Shown: positions 1 through 9,490 of the stretch, one piece after another | Numbering within the stretch: the first letter of the stretch is position 1 | Layout of the letters: the number at the start of each line of letters is the position of its first letter | Assembly (NCBI GenBank): GCA_019739215.1 | Contig: JAHHDR010000009.1 | Location: 1-52,190, forward strand | Direction: 5' to 3' | Source: Rhizobium sp. | GTDB lineage: Bacteria > Pseudomonadota > Alphaproteobacteria > Rhizobiales > Rhizobiaceae | Length of the DNA stretch: 52,190 nucleotides | The notes under the pieces: generated by a model | Database searches by the model: none | Seen by the model: only the letters and a program-made list of their open reading frames with translations | What the model was told of the DNA's origin: nothing | Program-made: the position numbers and the translations under genes

Positions 1-288
1 CTGCATCAGCAGATTGATCGTGGGGCTCGGCGAATCGCTCCAGGTAGCCATGGCAGTATTGGCGATCTGACGGGCGGCCTGCGGATCGCGCTCCCGCTTC
101 AGGTCCGCGAGCAGTTCATCGACGGTTTTCGGCTTGGCCGGCGGCCTCAGCGGGACCTGCTCGACAGGGACCTGGGTTGCCTGATTTGCGTCCTGCTCTT
201 CCGGTGCCTGCGCGGATGCGGTTCCAGCAAAAAGCAGGATGGGGATGAGCGGGAGAGTGAGAGCGAGTCGAAATGAAAAACGGCGCAT
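1..288 (-). CDS. TPR-repeat exported protein, 5' part only (arm 1 copy)
   Basis: This is the mirror copy of the complete gene at 19161-19796. Only the first 96 codons are present, because the window begins inside the gene. The signal peptide (MRRFSFRLALTLPLIPILLF) and the start of the TPR region are included, and the C-terminal TPR units are missing. The truncation comes from the window or contig edge, not from a stop codon. See the arm 2 entry for function. Confidence 0.8.
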   Translation of the reverse strand, partial: MRRFSFRLALTLPLIPILLFAGTASAQAPEEQDANQATQVPVEQVPLRPPAKPKTVDELLADLKRERDPQAARQIANTAMATWSDSPSPTINLLMQ

Positions 289-401
289 TCAGGGAAGGTA
301 GTCCCTCAGCGCCGTCTTTCAAACTCAAATTTCCGATATCATCACGCCGCAGATGCGGCGGGCAGTCCGTCTGGCTCATGGGATCCTGAGATCCCGGGGC
401 A

Positions 402-527
402 TCAGCCCTGGCGAGCCTTGAAGCGCGGGTTCTGCTTGTTGATGATGTAGACACGGCCCTTGCGGCGAACCAGACGGTTGTCGCGATGACGGGCTTTAAG
501 CGCTTTCAGCGAGTTCTTGATCTTCAT
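402..527 (-). CDS. rpmJ: 50S ribosomal protein L36 (arm 1 copy)
   Basis: This is an identical mirror copy of the 41-residue gene at 18922-19047. It is a very basic protein ([20 protein letters not shown]...) of the cysteine-free L36 type. It lies downstream of purEK and its terminator on the same strand, and is followed by the truncated TPR gene. A real second copy would be unexpected, so I take it as part of the fold-back duplication. Confidence 0.9.
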   Translation of the reverse strand: MKIKNSLKALKARHRDNRLVRRKGRVYIINKQNPRFKARQG

Positions 528-587
528 TTTTCTGGTCCACAACGATTGTCGGGGAATGTGTCATTCACCCACTGTGATCAAACAATC

Positions 588-609
588 AAAAGCGCGCCGC
601 CGGGCGCGC
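588..609 (-). terminator. Terminator of purEK (arm 1 copy)
   Basis: Mirror of the hairpin at 18840-18861. On the minus strand a 7-bp GC stem (GCGCGCC/GGCGCGC) with a CGGC loop is followed by TTTTGATTGTTT. It lies between purK and rpmJ. Confidence 0.7.
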
Positions 610-705
610 CCCTGAAGAGTTGGCGGCAATTAGCCCGAGGGAGGCCTTGATGTCAACATGCCCGGCGGAAAATGCGGGACAGAACCGGCTAAAAAACCGG
701 GAAAA

Positions 706-1770
706 TCAGTCGCGAAACGGCAGGATTTCGGTGACATGGCCCATCTTGCGGCCTGGGCGGGCTTCCGTCTTGCCATAGAGATGAACGAGCACGTTCGGCT
801 TTGCGAGCCAGGCGGGCACAGAATCGATGTCGTCCCCGATCAGATTCGTCATCACGCAATCGGAGTGGCGCACAGTGTCGCCGAGCGGGAGAGAGGTCAC
901 CGCACGGATATGCTGCTCGAACTGCGAGACGATGCAGGCGGCTTCGGTCCAGTGGCCGGAATTGTGGACGCGCGGCGCAATCTCGTTGGCGATCAGCTGG
1001 CCGTCTTCGAGAACGAAGAATTCCATTCCGACAACGCCGACATAGGCGAGGCCGTCGAGCAGCCTGGTGGCAGCCTCGCGGGCCGCGCTTGCCGTCTCAG
1101 GCGTAATGGCGGCAGGTTGGGTGGAGGTATGCAGGATGCCGTTCAGGTGCACATTCTCAGTTGGGTCGTAGCAGCGGATTTCGCCATCGGTGCCGCGCGC
1201 GGCGATGATCGAGATTTCGCGGACGAAGGGCACGAAGCTTTCGAGGATCAGCGGGACGGATCCCAATGCCTCGTAGCCGCCTTCCGCCGTATCACCCTTT
1301 CGGTAGACCTTCTGGCCCTTGCCGTCATAACCGAGGCGGCAGGTCTTCAAGACACCTTCTCCGCCGAAGTCGGCAAGTGCGCGTTCGAGATCGGCCTGGC
1401 TGTCGACGGCGTGGAAACGGGCGGTCTCGATGCCGGACGCGTTGAGGAAGCGCTTTTCAGTGAGCCGGTCCTGGGCGACTTCGAGTGCCTTCGGCGGCGG
1501 ATAGACCGGGATGCTGGCGGCCAGCATTTCAGCTGCCGTGACCGGCACGTTTTCGAATTCATAGGTGATGACGTCACAGAGGCGGGCGAGTTCGGCGAGC
1601 GCTGTCGGGTCGTCGTAAGCTGCCGTGATCTGCTGATTGGCCACCTGGGCTGCCGGGCTGTCGGCCTGCGGCTCGAGTATTACCGTGCGGAAGTTCAGGC
1701 GGGCGGCAGACATGGCCAGCATGCGGCCGAGTTGGCCGCCACCGATGATGCCAATGGTACGGATGGTCAT
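706..1770 (-). CDS. purK: N5-carboxyaminoimidazole ribonucleotide synthase (arm 1 copy)
   Basis: This is the mirror copy of 17679-18743, with the same 354-residue protein. PurK is the ATP-dependent enzyme that carboxylates aminoimidazole ribonucleotide with bicarbonate in purine synthesis. The N-terminal GGGQLGRM dinucleotide-fold loop and the ATP-grasp core are present. The start overlaps the purE stop codon (ATGA), which shows translational coupling. The longer open frame running upstream is only the purE overlap. See the arm 2 entry. Confidence 0.92.
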   Translation of the reverse strand: MTIRTIGIIGGGQLGRMLAMSAARLNFRTVILEPQADSPAAQVANQQITAAYDDPTALAELARLCDVITYEFENVPVTAAEMLAASIPVYPPPKALEVAQDRLTEKRFLNASGIETARFHAVDSQADLERALADFGGEGVLKTCRLGYDGKGQKVYRKGDTAEGGYEALGSVPLILESFVPFVREISIIAARGTDGEIRCYDPTENVHLNGILHTSTQPAAITPETASAAREAATRLLDGLAYVGVVGMEFFVLEDGQLIANEIAPRVHNSGHWTEAACIVSQFEQHIRAVTSLPLGDTVRHSDCVMTNLIGDDIDSVPAWLAKPNVLVHLYGKTEARPGRKMGHVTEILPFRD

Positions 1771-2267
1771 GGGGCCTCGTCCACGGGGTATTCGGCGACG
1801 GATGCGGTCTGGCGCTCGACCCATTCGTCGAGACGTTCGGCCAATTCGTCATCGAAGACGGCGAGCACGCGGGCTGCGAGCAGGCCTGCATTCACGGCCC
1901 CGGCGCGGCCGATGGCGAGCGTGCCGACGGGAATGCCGGCCGGCATCTGGACGATGGAATATAGGCTGTCGAGGCCAGACATGGATTTCGACTGAACCGG
2001 CACGCCGAAGACGGGCAAGTTGGTGAGCGAGGCGACCATGCCGGGCAAGTGGGCGGCGCCGCCGGCACCGGCGATGATCATCTTGAAACCTTCGTCACGG
2101 GCGCCCTTGGCGAAGGCAACCATGCGGTCGGGTGTGCGATGTGCCGAGACGATCCGGGCTTCGTAGGAGACGCCGAGTGCGTCGAGCGTGTCGGCCGCAT
2201 TTTTCATGGTCTCCCAGTCGGACTGGCTTCCCATGATGATGGCGACGGGCGGGCACTCTGCTGTCAT
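1767..2267 (-). CDS. purE: 5-(carboxyamino)imidazole ribonucleotide mutase (arm 1 copy)
   Basis: This is the mirror copy of 17182-17682, 166 residues. It is a class I PurE, which moves the carboxyl group from N5 to C4 to give CAIR. The family motifs [15 protein letters not shown] and [12 protein letters not shown] are all present. It is preceded by a DUF465 gene with an 18-bp gap and overlaps purK by four bases. See the arm 2 entry. Confidence 0.92.
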   Translation of the reverse strand: MTAECPPVAIIMGSQSDWETMKNAADTLDALGVSYEARIVSAHRTPDRMVAFAKGARDEGFKMIIAGAGGAAHLPGMVASLTNLPVFGVPVQSKSMSGLDSLYSIVQMPAGIPVGTLAIGRAGAVNAGLLAARVLAVFDDELAERLDEWVERQTASVAEYPVDEAP

Positions 2268-2285
2268 CAGGCTATCCTTCTGCCG

Positions 2286-2489
2286 TCATGCAATGATGTC
2301 GGGGATGATCTGGTCTTCGAGTGCTGTGATCCTGTCCTTGATCGACAGCTTCTTCTTCTTCATCCGCTGAACACGCAAGGCATCGCAACCGACCGAGATC
2401 ATGGCGTTGATCGCGGCATCATAGTCTTCATGCTCTTGGCGCAGCCGTGCCAGAGAGAGCCGAACGTCAGCCTGTTCCTGATCGGCCAT
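2286..2489 (-). CDS. DUF465/YdcH-family small protein (arm 1 copy)
   Basis: Mirror copy of 16960-17163, 67 residues, charged and helical, with the KKKKLSIKDRI stretch typical of the YdcH family. It is the first gene of the purEK transcription unit. Function is not established for the family. Confidence 0.75.
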   Translation of the reverse strand: MADQEQADVRLSLARLRQEHEDYDAAINAMISVGCDALRVQRMKKKKLSIKDRITALEDQIIPDIIA

Positions 2490-2721
2490 GCTTGTTCCCC
2501 ATATCGCCGTTTGCCCATCCTTTAAGGATGCCCGGAAGATTCGCGCAAGCTCCTATCACCAAATACCGGTAACGGGAAGTTATCCTTGTCTTCGATTTTC
2601 ACGGTCGTTTTTGCCCAATTCGCCTTCGACAAACCGTATTTCTCGTGTCACATTATCTTTGCAAAGCCTGAAACTCCAGCGGATGAGGGCTGGAGGTAGG
2701 CGATAAGGAAGGACGCATCAA

Positions 2722-2898
2722 ATGACCATACAGGCTCATCTTGAATCGCTGCAAAAGAAGCATGGAGCCCTCGAAGAGAAGCTCCATGACGCGCTTGCAT
2801 CCCCCTCCGTCGATGATCGGCATATTGCCGAACTCAAGCGCCTCAAATTGCGCCTCAAAGATGAAATGGAACGCGTGAGGGCGACCACACGCCACTGA
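2722..2898 (+). CDS. Second DUF465/YdcH-like small protein (arm 1 copy)
   Basis: This is a 58-residue ORF (MTIQAHLESLQKKHGALEEK...), mirrored at 16551-16727. It starts at an ATG preceded by AAGGAAGG and ends just before a strong terminator. It is rich in Lys, Glu and Leu and is predicted to be an alpha-helical hairpin. It is transcribed divergently from the other DUF465 gene, across a 232-bp gap. Function is unknown. Confidence 0.75.
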   Translation: MTIQAHLESLQKKHGALEEKLHDALASPSVDDRHIAELKRLKLRLKDEMERVRATTRH

Positions 2899-2981
2899 TA
2901 CCTCCCTTCCGGCTGCGCCGGGGTCTGGCGGACCCAAGACCGATCCCGATGTATTCATGAAGCAGCCAACAACCCATCTAG

Positions 2982-3015
2982 GCCCCGGAGTTTTCGACTT
3001 CGGGGCTTTTGTTTT
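2982..3015 (+). terminator. Rho-independent terminator (arm 1 copy)
   Basis: An 8-bp stem (GCCCCGGA at 2982-2989 with TTCGGGGC at 2999-3006, one G-T pair) is followed by TTTTGTTTTG. It ends the 58-residue DUF465 gene. It also lies downstream of the convergent ArsR gene and may serve both. Mirrored at 16434-16467. Confidence 0.8.
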
Positions 3016-3045
3016 GTCTGTTGCAACGAAAATGCCGGAGAGAGC

Positions 3046-3306
3046 TCACGACCAGAACTGGTCGAGCCACATGTTCATCCGGTCGAAGCCGGGGCGGTGA
3101 ATGAAATAAATGCGGCGGGTGCCTTCCGAGCGAACGTCGACGAGCCCGCTGTCCAGCAATGCCTTCAGATGCTGGGAGACGGCCGGACGGCTGATCGGCA
3201 GCTGGCCGGCAAGTTCGTTCACGGTCTTTTCACCCCGGCGCAGATCCTCGAGGATGTGTCGCCGGTTCGGGTCTGCGATCGCGGTGAACGGGTCTGCGTT
3301 CGTCAT
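3046..3306 (-). CDS. ArsR-type winged-helix regulator (arm 1 copy)
   Basis: Mirror copy of 16143-16403, 86 residues, with the recognition-helix stretch ISRPAVSQHLKALL. No cysteine is present, so it is not a classical metal sensor. See the arm 2 entry. Confidence 0.85.
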   Translation of the reverse strand: MTNADPFTAIADPNRRHILEDLRRGEKTVNELAGQLPISRPAVSQHLKALLDSGLVDVRSEGTRRIYFIHRPGFDRMNMWLDQFWS

Positions 3307-3383
3307 GGTGAAAGCCTATGTCAAAGGTCGGTCTGCGGCAAGCGCTCATGTGCGCTGCAGCATGGGCCTTGACGACATGTGAG

Positions 3384-4160
3384 TCAGCCACCGAAGACGC
3401 CGACAACCCCATCATAGAGCAGTTTGCCGCCAGCCAGCAGCACCATGCCATACATGAGCGGATAGAAGACGGCCGGCTTCAGGAGGTGGACCAGGCGGGC
3501 GCCGGCGAGCGTCGACACGAGCGCCACCGGAAGCAATGCCGCCGAAAGCGTCAGGTTGGTGCTGTCGAGTTCCCCCAGCGCGAAGTAGGGAATGACCTTG
3601 ATCGCATTCAGGATCGCGAAGAACCGTGTCGATGTGCCTGTATAGGTGAGCGGATCGAGCTTGAGCGGCAGGACGTAGATCTGGAAGGGCGGGCCACCGG
3701 CATGGGCAACAAAACTCGCATAGCCGGCGAGCGAGCCCCAGAAAGAGCCTGCGACCGGACGCTGGCTGGCTGCGGCCGTCTCCTGTCCCTTGTAAGCCGC
3801 CCAGCTTTCGAGGAAGTATCTCAGCGCAAAGACGACGGAGATACCGCCGAGGACGAGACGCATGGCATCGGCAGAGACATAGGTGGATGTCGCCCAGCCA
3901 AGCGCGATGCCGATCACGGCACCTGGCAGCAGGACGAGAAGCGTGCTTCTGTCATTGTAACCGCGCCAGGCCCAGAGCGCGACGGCATCCATGACGAGCA
4001 GGATCGGCAGGAAGATCGCGGCGGCCTGCATGGGCGGCACGGCGAAGGCGAGGAGCGGCACGCCGATCAGGGCGAAGGCACCGCCGAGGCCGCCTTTCGA
4101 CAGGCCGACAAGGGCAACAGCGGGAATGGCGACGGCATAGAAGTTCGGGTCTGTCAGCAT
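3384..4160 (-). CDS. TauE/SafE (TSUP) family membrane transporter (arm 1 copy)
   Basis: Mirror copy of 15289-16065, 258 residues, a hydrophobic protein with the LSKGGLGG motif in its first half. The open frame extends upstream to 4925, but that extension is antisense to the ThiE-like gene and is not coding. See the arm 2 entry. Confidence 0.85.
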   Translation of the reverse strand: MLTDPNFYAVAIPAVALVGLSKGGLGGAFALIGVPLLAFAVPPMQAAAIFLPILLVMDAVALWAWRGYNDRSTLLVLLPGAVIGIALGWATSTYVSADAMRLVLGGISVVFALRYFLESWAAYKGQETAAASQRPVAGSFWGSLAGYASFVAHAGGPPFQIYVLPLKLDPLTYTGTSTRFFAILNAIKVIPYFALGELDSTNLTLSAALLPVALVSTLAGARLVHLLKPAVFYPLMYGMVLLAGGKLLYDGVVGVFGG

Positions 4161-4265
4161 TGCGCGGTTGATCCTTTCGGAAGAGCGGTCTATCGGATTC
4201 ATCCAGAGAAAACGAGGACGGTTTCCGCAGAAAACGGACCTGTCCCGCACACGGAAACACCGCGC

Positions 4266-4915
4266 ATGACCGAAAATCGCTGCCGCCTCGTCCTCATCGT
4301 TCCCGATATCGCCGATCCAGCCGAGCGCACGGAGGTGATGCGCAACGCCCTGCGTGGCGGAGACGTCGCTTCGGTGATCATCCCGCAATACGGCCTGGAC
4401 GATACGGTTTTCCAGAAACATGCCGAGATGCTCGTGCCCGTGGTTCAGGAAGCGGGGGCGGCAGCCCTCATCGTCGACAACAGCCGTGTCGCCGGTCGTG
4501 TCAAGGCAGACGGTCTGCATATCTCGGGCAATGCCGCAGCGCTTGCCGAAGAAGTCGAAAATCATACGCCGAAGCTCATCGTCGGTGGCGGCAATGCGAT
4601 GGACCGGCACCATGCGCTTGAGATCGGAGAGATCCAGCCGGACTACATCTTCTTCGGCAAGATCGACGGTGACATCAAGCCGGAAGCCCATTCGAAGAAT
4701 GTGGCGCTGGGAGAATGGTGGTCGTCGATGATCGAGATCCCCTGCATGGTGATGGGAGGGCAGGAACCCTTCTTCGGCCGTGGTCGTCGCCGAAAGCGGG
4801 GTGGAGTTCGTGGCGCTCGGCAAGGCGGTCTTCGCCGATCCTTCCCAAGCTGCCCGCGATTGTGACCCGGGTGAATGCCGAGCTTGACGAAAAAGCGCCA
4901 CGGTTTGCAGATTGA
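4266..4915 (+). pseudogene. ThiE-like thiamine phosphate synthase family, frameshifted (arm 1 copy)
   Basis: The reading starts at ATG 4266 (MTENRCRLVLIVPDIADPAE...) and resembles the rhizobial ThiE-like family: a TIM-barrel with DGLHISGN, KLIVGGGNAMDRHHA and PDYIFFGK stretches. After CMVMGGQEP the frame is lost. It returns in another frame as SAVVVAESGVEFVALGKAVFADPSQAA, is lost again at CCC 4853-4855, and ends as AIVTRVNAELDEKAPRFAD before TGA 4915. The first break is best explained by one extra C in 4767-4769 and is shared with arm 2. The second is private to arm 1. The gene is very likely intact in the organism, and the breaks look like consensus errors. The stop overlaps the next gene region. 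Confidence 0.75.
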
Positions 4916-4923
4916 ACCGCCTC

Positions 4924-6117
4924 ATGCGTCCAATCTCGTCCCATCATCGCCTGATTCTCGCCGCGCTTGCCGGGGCCTGCCTTGCGTTGGCCAGTCCGGC
5001 GATGGGGCAGGACAGCGAGGATGGTCTCGAGATCGGTGATGCGCCGGCGATCATGCCGGCCGATCCTGACGATGCGGGCGAGATCGAACGCGGTTCGCGG
5101 CCGAGCAGCAGCACGGGTGGTGATGCGAACACGCTCGATCGCGGTGACAGGGATTCCCCTCCGCCCGTGACCAAGGGCGACAAGCCCACGGTGGGTGGCG
5201 AGCCCGACGCGCTGCAGGGCATCAATATTTATCTGCGGATGGGTACGCCGCTGCCCGACGTCCCGCCGGAGAAGCCTTACGAAGGCAAACCCGACGACGC
5301 TTACGGTGCCTTTCAGCGCGGGCTCTTCCTGACTGCCGTCGACAGGGCGCTCCCGCGTGCGCAGCTCGGCGATCCTGCGGCACAGACGCTCCTGGCGGAA
5401 ATCATGTCGCGGGGCCTCGGGGTCAAGCGCGATCTGAAGGGTGCGGCCTTCTGGTATGGCCAGGCCGCCCAGGGCGGTGATCCGGCGGCTATGTTCAAAT
5501 ATGCCCTGCTCCTGATGGAGGGCCGCGAAGTCCCGCAGGACAAGGCAAAGGCGGACGACTACATGCGCCGCGCGGCCGATGCGGGCAATGCTTCGGCCCA
5601 GTTCAACTGGGCGCAGATCCTGGTTGCCGGAACGCCCGGCGTTCGCGGGCTGACCGCTGCCATGCCTTACTACGAAAAGGCGGCCGAACAGGGCATTGCG
5701 GATGCGCAATATGCGCTGGCACAGGTCTATTCGGCGCTCAAGGACGTGCCGGACGAGAAGAAGGCCCGCGCCCGGGAGTGGATGACGCGCGCCGCGCGCG
5801 CCGGTTTCGATACGGCGCAGCTCGACATGGGGCTCTGGCTCGTCAACGGCTATAACGGTCCGCGTGACTACGAGGCGGGATACCGGTGGCTCAGCATTGC
5901 TGCTGCGCGTGGCAATGTGGTGGCCCAGAACCGCTTGGCGCATCTTTACATCAACGCGCTCGGCACCGCGCCCGATTCGATCGAGGCCGCCAAGTGGTAT
6001 GTCCTGTCGCGCCGCGCGGGTCTCAAGGATCCCGGTCTCGAGGATTTCTACCTCGGTCTCAACGAAGAGCAGCAGAAGCAGGCCATCGATCGGGCCAACC
6101 GGTTCCGGCGGACATGA
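4924..6117 (+). CDS. Exported Sel1-like repeat protein (arm 1 copy)
   Basis: Mirror copy of 13331-14524, 397 residues from ATG 4924. A TTG at 4912, overlapping the ThiE-like stop, would add four residues. It has a signal peptide (MRPISSHHRLILAALAGACL...), a low-complexity acidic region, then Sel1-type repeats to the C-terminus. See the arm 2 entry. Confidence 0.85.
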   Translation: MRPISSHHRLILAALAGACLALASPAMGQDSEDGLEIGDAPAIMPADPDDAGEIERGSRPSSSTGGDANTLDRGDRDSPPPVTKGDKPTVGGEPDALQGINIYLRMGTPLPDVPPEKPYEGKPDDAYGAFQRGLFLTAVDRALPRAQLGDPAAQTLLAEIMSRGLGVKRDLKGAAFWYGQAAQGGDPAAMFKYALLLMEGREVPQDKAKADDYMRRAADAGNASAQFNWAQILVAGTPGVRGLTAAMPYYEKAAEQGIADAQYALAQVYSALKDVPDEKKARAREWMTRAARAGFDTAQLDMGLWLVNGYNGPRDYEAGYRWLSIAAARGNVVAQNRLAHLYINALGTAPDSIEAAKWYVLSRRAGLKDPGLEDFYLGLNEEQQKQAIDRANRFRRT

Positions 6118-6144
6118 CGCGGCCTCGCTCTGTCGTATCGGGGG

Positions 6145-7422
6145 ATGGCGGCGGTCATGGATCTCATCGATATCTTCCAGCGTCTCGGGCTTGCCATCGC
6201 GATCGGCGCGGCGGTCGGCGTAGAACGACACTGGCGTGAGCGCGACGAACCGGAAGGCGCCCGTATTGCCGGCATTCGCACCTTTACGCTGATCGGCATG
6301 ACCGGCGGGCTCGCGGGTCTGCTGGACGCCGTCCTTGCGCCGGGCAGCCTGTCCGGCCTGATCGTGGCGAGCTTCCTGATCTCAATTTCCGTCGTCTTGC
6401 TCCGCTTCGGCCTGATGGAGGCGCGGGCGGAAGGCTCGTTCAGCGCGACGACGGTGATTGCGGGGATCACCACATTCGGGCTCGGCGCGCTCGCCGTCAC
6501 CGGCGAGATGGCGGTGGCATCCGGTGCAGGGGCCGCAATGGTCACCGTTCTTGCCAGCCGGGAATTCCTGCACGGCGCGATCCGGCGCCTGACCTGGGTC
6601 GAGCTGCGCTCGGCCGTCATTCTGCTCGCCATGGGTTTCGTGCTGCTGCCACTCATTCCTGCTGATCCTTACGGTCCCTTCGGTGGAGTGTCGCCGCGCA
6701 GCATTGTGATCCTCGTCATCATGCTGGCATCGATCTCCTATGTCGGTTATGTCGCCGTCCGCCTGATCGGTGGCGGTCGCGGTGATCTCATTGCCGGCGC
6801 TGTGGGTGGCCTCGTCTCCTCGACCGCCACAACGCTCGCCATGGCGCGCCAGAGCGAATTGGCGGCCAATGCGGCCGGTCCATCTGCCGGCGCGATGGCG
6901 GCGGGAAGCGTTTCCCTCATTCGGACGGGGCTCCTGCTTTTTGCACTTGCGCCAACGCTTGCCGAACGGCTGTTGCCGGGGCTCCTGGTCGCTGGAGGTC
7001 TGATGCTGGTGGGGGCGATTGCGCTCGTCGCGCGGGCCGGTCCTTCATCCGAGGCAGACTTGCCCGGAAATCCGTTCGAGCTTTCGCAGGTCATCAAGAT
7101 GGCGTTGCTGATCACCGTCATTGCCTTCGTCGCACGCGCAGCAAGCCAGATCCTCGGTGACGGAGGCCTCTACATCGTCTCCGGCCTGACGGCGCTCGCC
7201 GATGTCGATGCCATGACTGTCACCGTTGCCGGCATGCTGCCGGGCCTGCCGCTCGATGTCGCGACCACCGCCATCGGAATAGCCGTCACGGCCAACATGC
7301 TGGCCAAGGTCGTCTACGCGGCGGCCGCCGGAAGCCGGGGCTTTGCACTGAGGCTGGCCGCCATATCTCTGCTCGCTGTGGTTTCGGGCTTTGTCGTGAC
7401 CTTCGCTGCAGGGCTTGTCTGA
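6145..7422 (+). CDS. MgtC/SapB and DUF4010 membrane protein (arm 1 copy)
   Basis: Mirror copy of 12026-13303, 425 residues. It has an N-terminal MgtC/SapB domain followed by a DUF4010 membrane domain. See the arm 2 entry. Confidence 0.85.
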   Translation: MAAVMDLIDIFQRLGLAIAIGAAVGVERHWRERDEPEGARIAGIRTFTLIGMTGGLAGLLDAVLAPGSLSGLIVASFLISISVVLLRFGLMEARAEGSFSATTVIAGITTFGLGALAVTGEMAVASGAGAAMVTVLASREFLHGAIRRLTWVELRSAVILLAMGFVLLPLIPADPYGPFGGVSPRSIVILVIMLASISYVGYVAVRLIGGGRGDLIAGAVGGLVSSTATTLAMARQSELAANAAGPSAGAMAAGSVSLIRTGLLLFALAPTLAERLLPGLLVAGGLMLVGAIALVARAGPSSEADLPGNPFELSQVIKMALLITVIAFVARAASQILGDGGLYIVSGLTALADVDAMTVTVAGMLPGLPLDVATTAIGIAVTANMLAKVVYAAAAGSRGFALRLAAISLLAVVSGFVVTFAAGLV

Positions 7423-7559
7423 CAAGGGCGCATGGAACGCAGCGGCCATCCCCCTTGAATTCCAGCGGCATTTGTGGTCTTGAACCCGCCAAACCGCCGC
7501 CGACGCGCGCTTGCCCCTTGCCGCCTTCCGGCGCATCCCAGTTTCAAGGAATTCGATCT

Positions 7560-8360
7560 ATGGCCCGCTCCGCCCTTCTTAACGTCATGGTCCAGTCTGC
7601 ACTCAAGGCCGGCAAGTCGCTTTCGCGCGATTTCGGTGAGGTTCAGAACCTCCAGGTTTCGGTCAAGGGTCCCGGTGATTTCGTTTCGCAGGCCGATTTT
7701 CGCGCGGAGAAGATCGTGCGCGAGGAACTGCTGAAGTCCCGTCCGACCTACGGCTTCCTCGGCGAGGAAGGTGAGGAGATCAAGGGCACGGACGGTGCGC
7801 ATCGCTGGATCGTCGATCCGCTCGACGGCACGACCAACTTCCTGCACGGCATCCCACAGTTTGCCGTCTCAATCGCGCTCGAGCGCAATGGCGAGATCGT
7901 CGCCGGCGTCATCTTCAACCCGGCCACCGACGAACTCTACACGACGGAAAAGGGCGGCGGCGCCTTCCTCAACGATCGCCGTATTCGCGTCGGTGCGCGC
8001 AAGGTGCTCTCCGACTGCGTCATCGGTTGCGGCGTGCCGCATCTCGGTCGTGGCCAGCACGGCAAGTTCCTCGTCGAACTGCGCCACGTGATGGGCGAAG
8101 TCTCCGGCGTTCGCCGCATGGGCGCTGCAGCACTCGATCTCGCCTATGTGGCTGCGGGTCGTCTCGACGGCTTCTGGGAAGCCCAGCTCAATTCCTGGGA
8201 CATCGCGGCCGGCATTCTCCTGATCAAGGAAGCTGGCGGCTTCGTTTCCGACATGAAGGGTGGCCAGGACATGTTCGAGAACGGCACCGTGCTTGCCGGC
8301 AACGAATACATCCGGAAGGCTCTGGAAGAGGTCGTCAACCGTCCGGTGCCGCAGTCCTGA
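7560..8360 (+). CDS. suhB: Inositol monophosphatase family protein (arm 1 copy)
   Basis: Mirror copy of 11088-11888, 266 residues from ATG 7560. The metal-binding motifs are GEEGEE (about residues 66-71), WIVDPLDGTTNF (from residue 83) and WDIAAG (from residue 213). See the arm 2 entry. Confidence 0.9.
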   Translation: MARSALLNVMVQSALKAGKSLSRDFGEVQNLQVSVKGPGDFVSQADFRAEKIVREELLKSRPTYGFLGEEGEEIKGTDGAHRWIVDPLDGTTNFLHGIPQFAVSIALERNGEIVAGVIFNPATDELYTTEKGGGAFLNDRRIRVGARKVLSDCVIGCGVPHLGRGQHGKFLVELRHVMGEVSGVRRMGAAALDLAYVAAGRLDGFWEAQLNSWDIAAGILLIKEAGGFVSDMKGGQDMFENGTVLAGNEYIRKALEEVVNRPVPQS

Positions 8361-8458
8361 TCCCTGTATAGGGAAAGTTTTCCCAAGGTCCGCGGCTTCA
8401 ATTCGTCTCATTTTTGCACTAGCCTCCGGTCCAAGATTCCCCGGAGGTTGAGCGTATC

Positions 8459-9490
8459 ATGGCGAAAGTGAAGTTGGAGGATCTCGAGGTGGGAGAAACC
8501 CGCCCGGGAGCATACGGCCAGAAACTCTCCAGCCCGATGCCCTTCTTCACGACCATGGTGATCTTCCTGATCATCGTGTGTTTCATCGCGGCCATCCTCT
8601 ACCGGCAGGCGCATGCGGCTTTCGTGACCAATCCGGGGTTGAACGGCCTCATCCTCGGCGTGCTCGCCGTCGGCATCATCCTGGTCTTCACTCAGGTGCT
8701 GGCGCTCAGGCCCGAAGTGCGCTGGTTCAACTCTTTCCGTGCGGCTGGCGATAATGCCTCTCTGGTCGGGCGCGAGCCGAAGCTTCTCGCCCCCATGCGT
8801 GCCCTGATCGGCGGTCGCCGCTCCATGGCGATCTCCACCACCGCGTTGCGCTCCATCCTCGACTCGATCGGGACGCGCCTGGACGAATCCCGTGACACCA
8901 GCCGCTACCTGATCGGTCTGCTTGTCTTTCTCGGCCTTCTCGGCACCTTCTGGGGTCTGCTCGGAACGATCGGGTCGATCAACGAGGTCATCGCGTCTCT
9001 CGATCCGGCGTCGGGCGAGAGCAATGACGTGCTTCAGTCGCTGAAGTCGGGCCTCACGGCACCGCTCGCCGGCATGGGCACGGCGTTCTCGTCTTCGCTG
9101 CTCGGTCTTTCCGGTTCGCTGATCCTCGGCTTCCTCGACCTGCAGGCGGGGCGAGCGCAGAACCGGTTCTACGTCGAACTCGAAAACTGGCTTTCCTCGG
9201 TCACCGATGTGGATTCCGAACGCGCGGTCGTTTCCGACGGCAGCGCTACGGTTGCGAGCGAGGATATCCAGCTTCTCGTCGCCGAGATCCAGAAGCTTGG
9301 CGGCAAGGACGGGAATGATCGCTCGGTTGCTGCCATCGCCGGCCTTGCCGAGGGCATCCAGGGTCTGGTCAAGAACATGCGCAACGAGCAGCAGATGCTG
9401 CGAGACTGGATCGAGGCCCAGCAGGAGGACGCGCGCGCCATGCGCAAAACGCTCGACCGTCTGAACGACAAGATCAGCGGGGCGAAGTAA
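8459..9490 (+). CDS. MotA/TolQ/ExbB-like proton channel protein (arm 1 copy)
   Basis: Mirror copy of 9958-10989, 343 residues, with four predicted membrane segments. Its stop codon directly abuts the ATG of the truncated MotB-like gene. See the arm 2 entry. Confidence 0.85.
   Translation: MAKVKLEDLEVGETRPGAYGQKLSSPMPFFTTMVIFLIIVCFIAAILYRQAHAAFVTNPGLNGLILGVLAVGIILVFTQVLALRPEVRWFNSFRAAGDNASLVGREPKLLAPMRALIGGRRSMAISTTALRSILDSIGTRLDESRDTSRYLIGLLVFLGLLGTFWGLLGTIGSINEVIASLDPASGESNDVLQSLKSGLTAPLAGMGTAFSSSLLGLSGSLILGFLDLQAGRAQNRFYVELENWLSSVTDVDSERAVVSDGSATVASEDIQLLVAEIQKLGGKDGNDRSVAAIAGLAEGIQGLVKNMRNEQQMLRDWIEAQQEDARAMRKTLDRLNDKISGAK

Noticed and set aside
658..1995. A 445-residue plus-strand open frame opposite purK and purE (and its mirror at 17454-18791).
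   Set aside because: It is a shadow of two well-identified genes on the other strand and has no family resemblance.
3384..4925. A 513-residue protein fusing an N-terminal extension to the TSUP transporter.
   Set aside because: The N-terminal 255 residues are antisense to the ThiE-like gene. The transporter starts at its own ATG with a ribosome-binding site.
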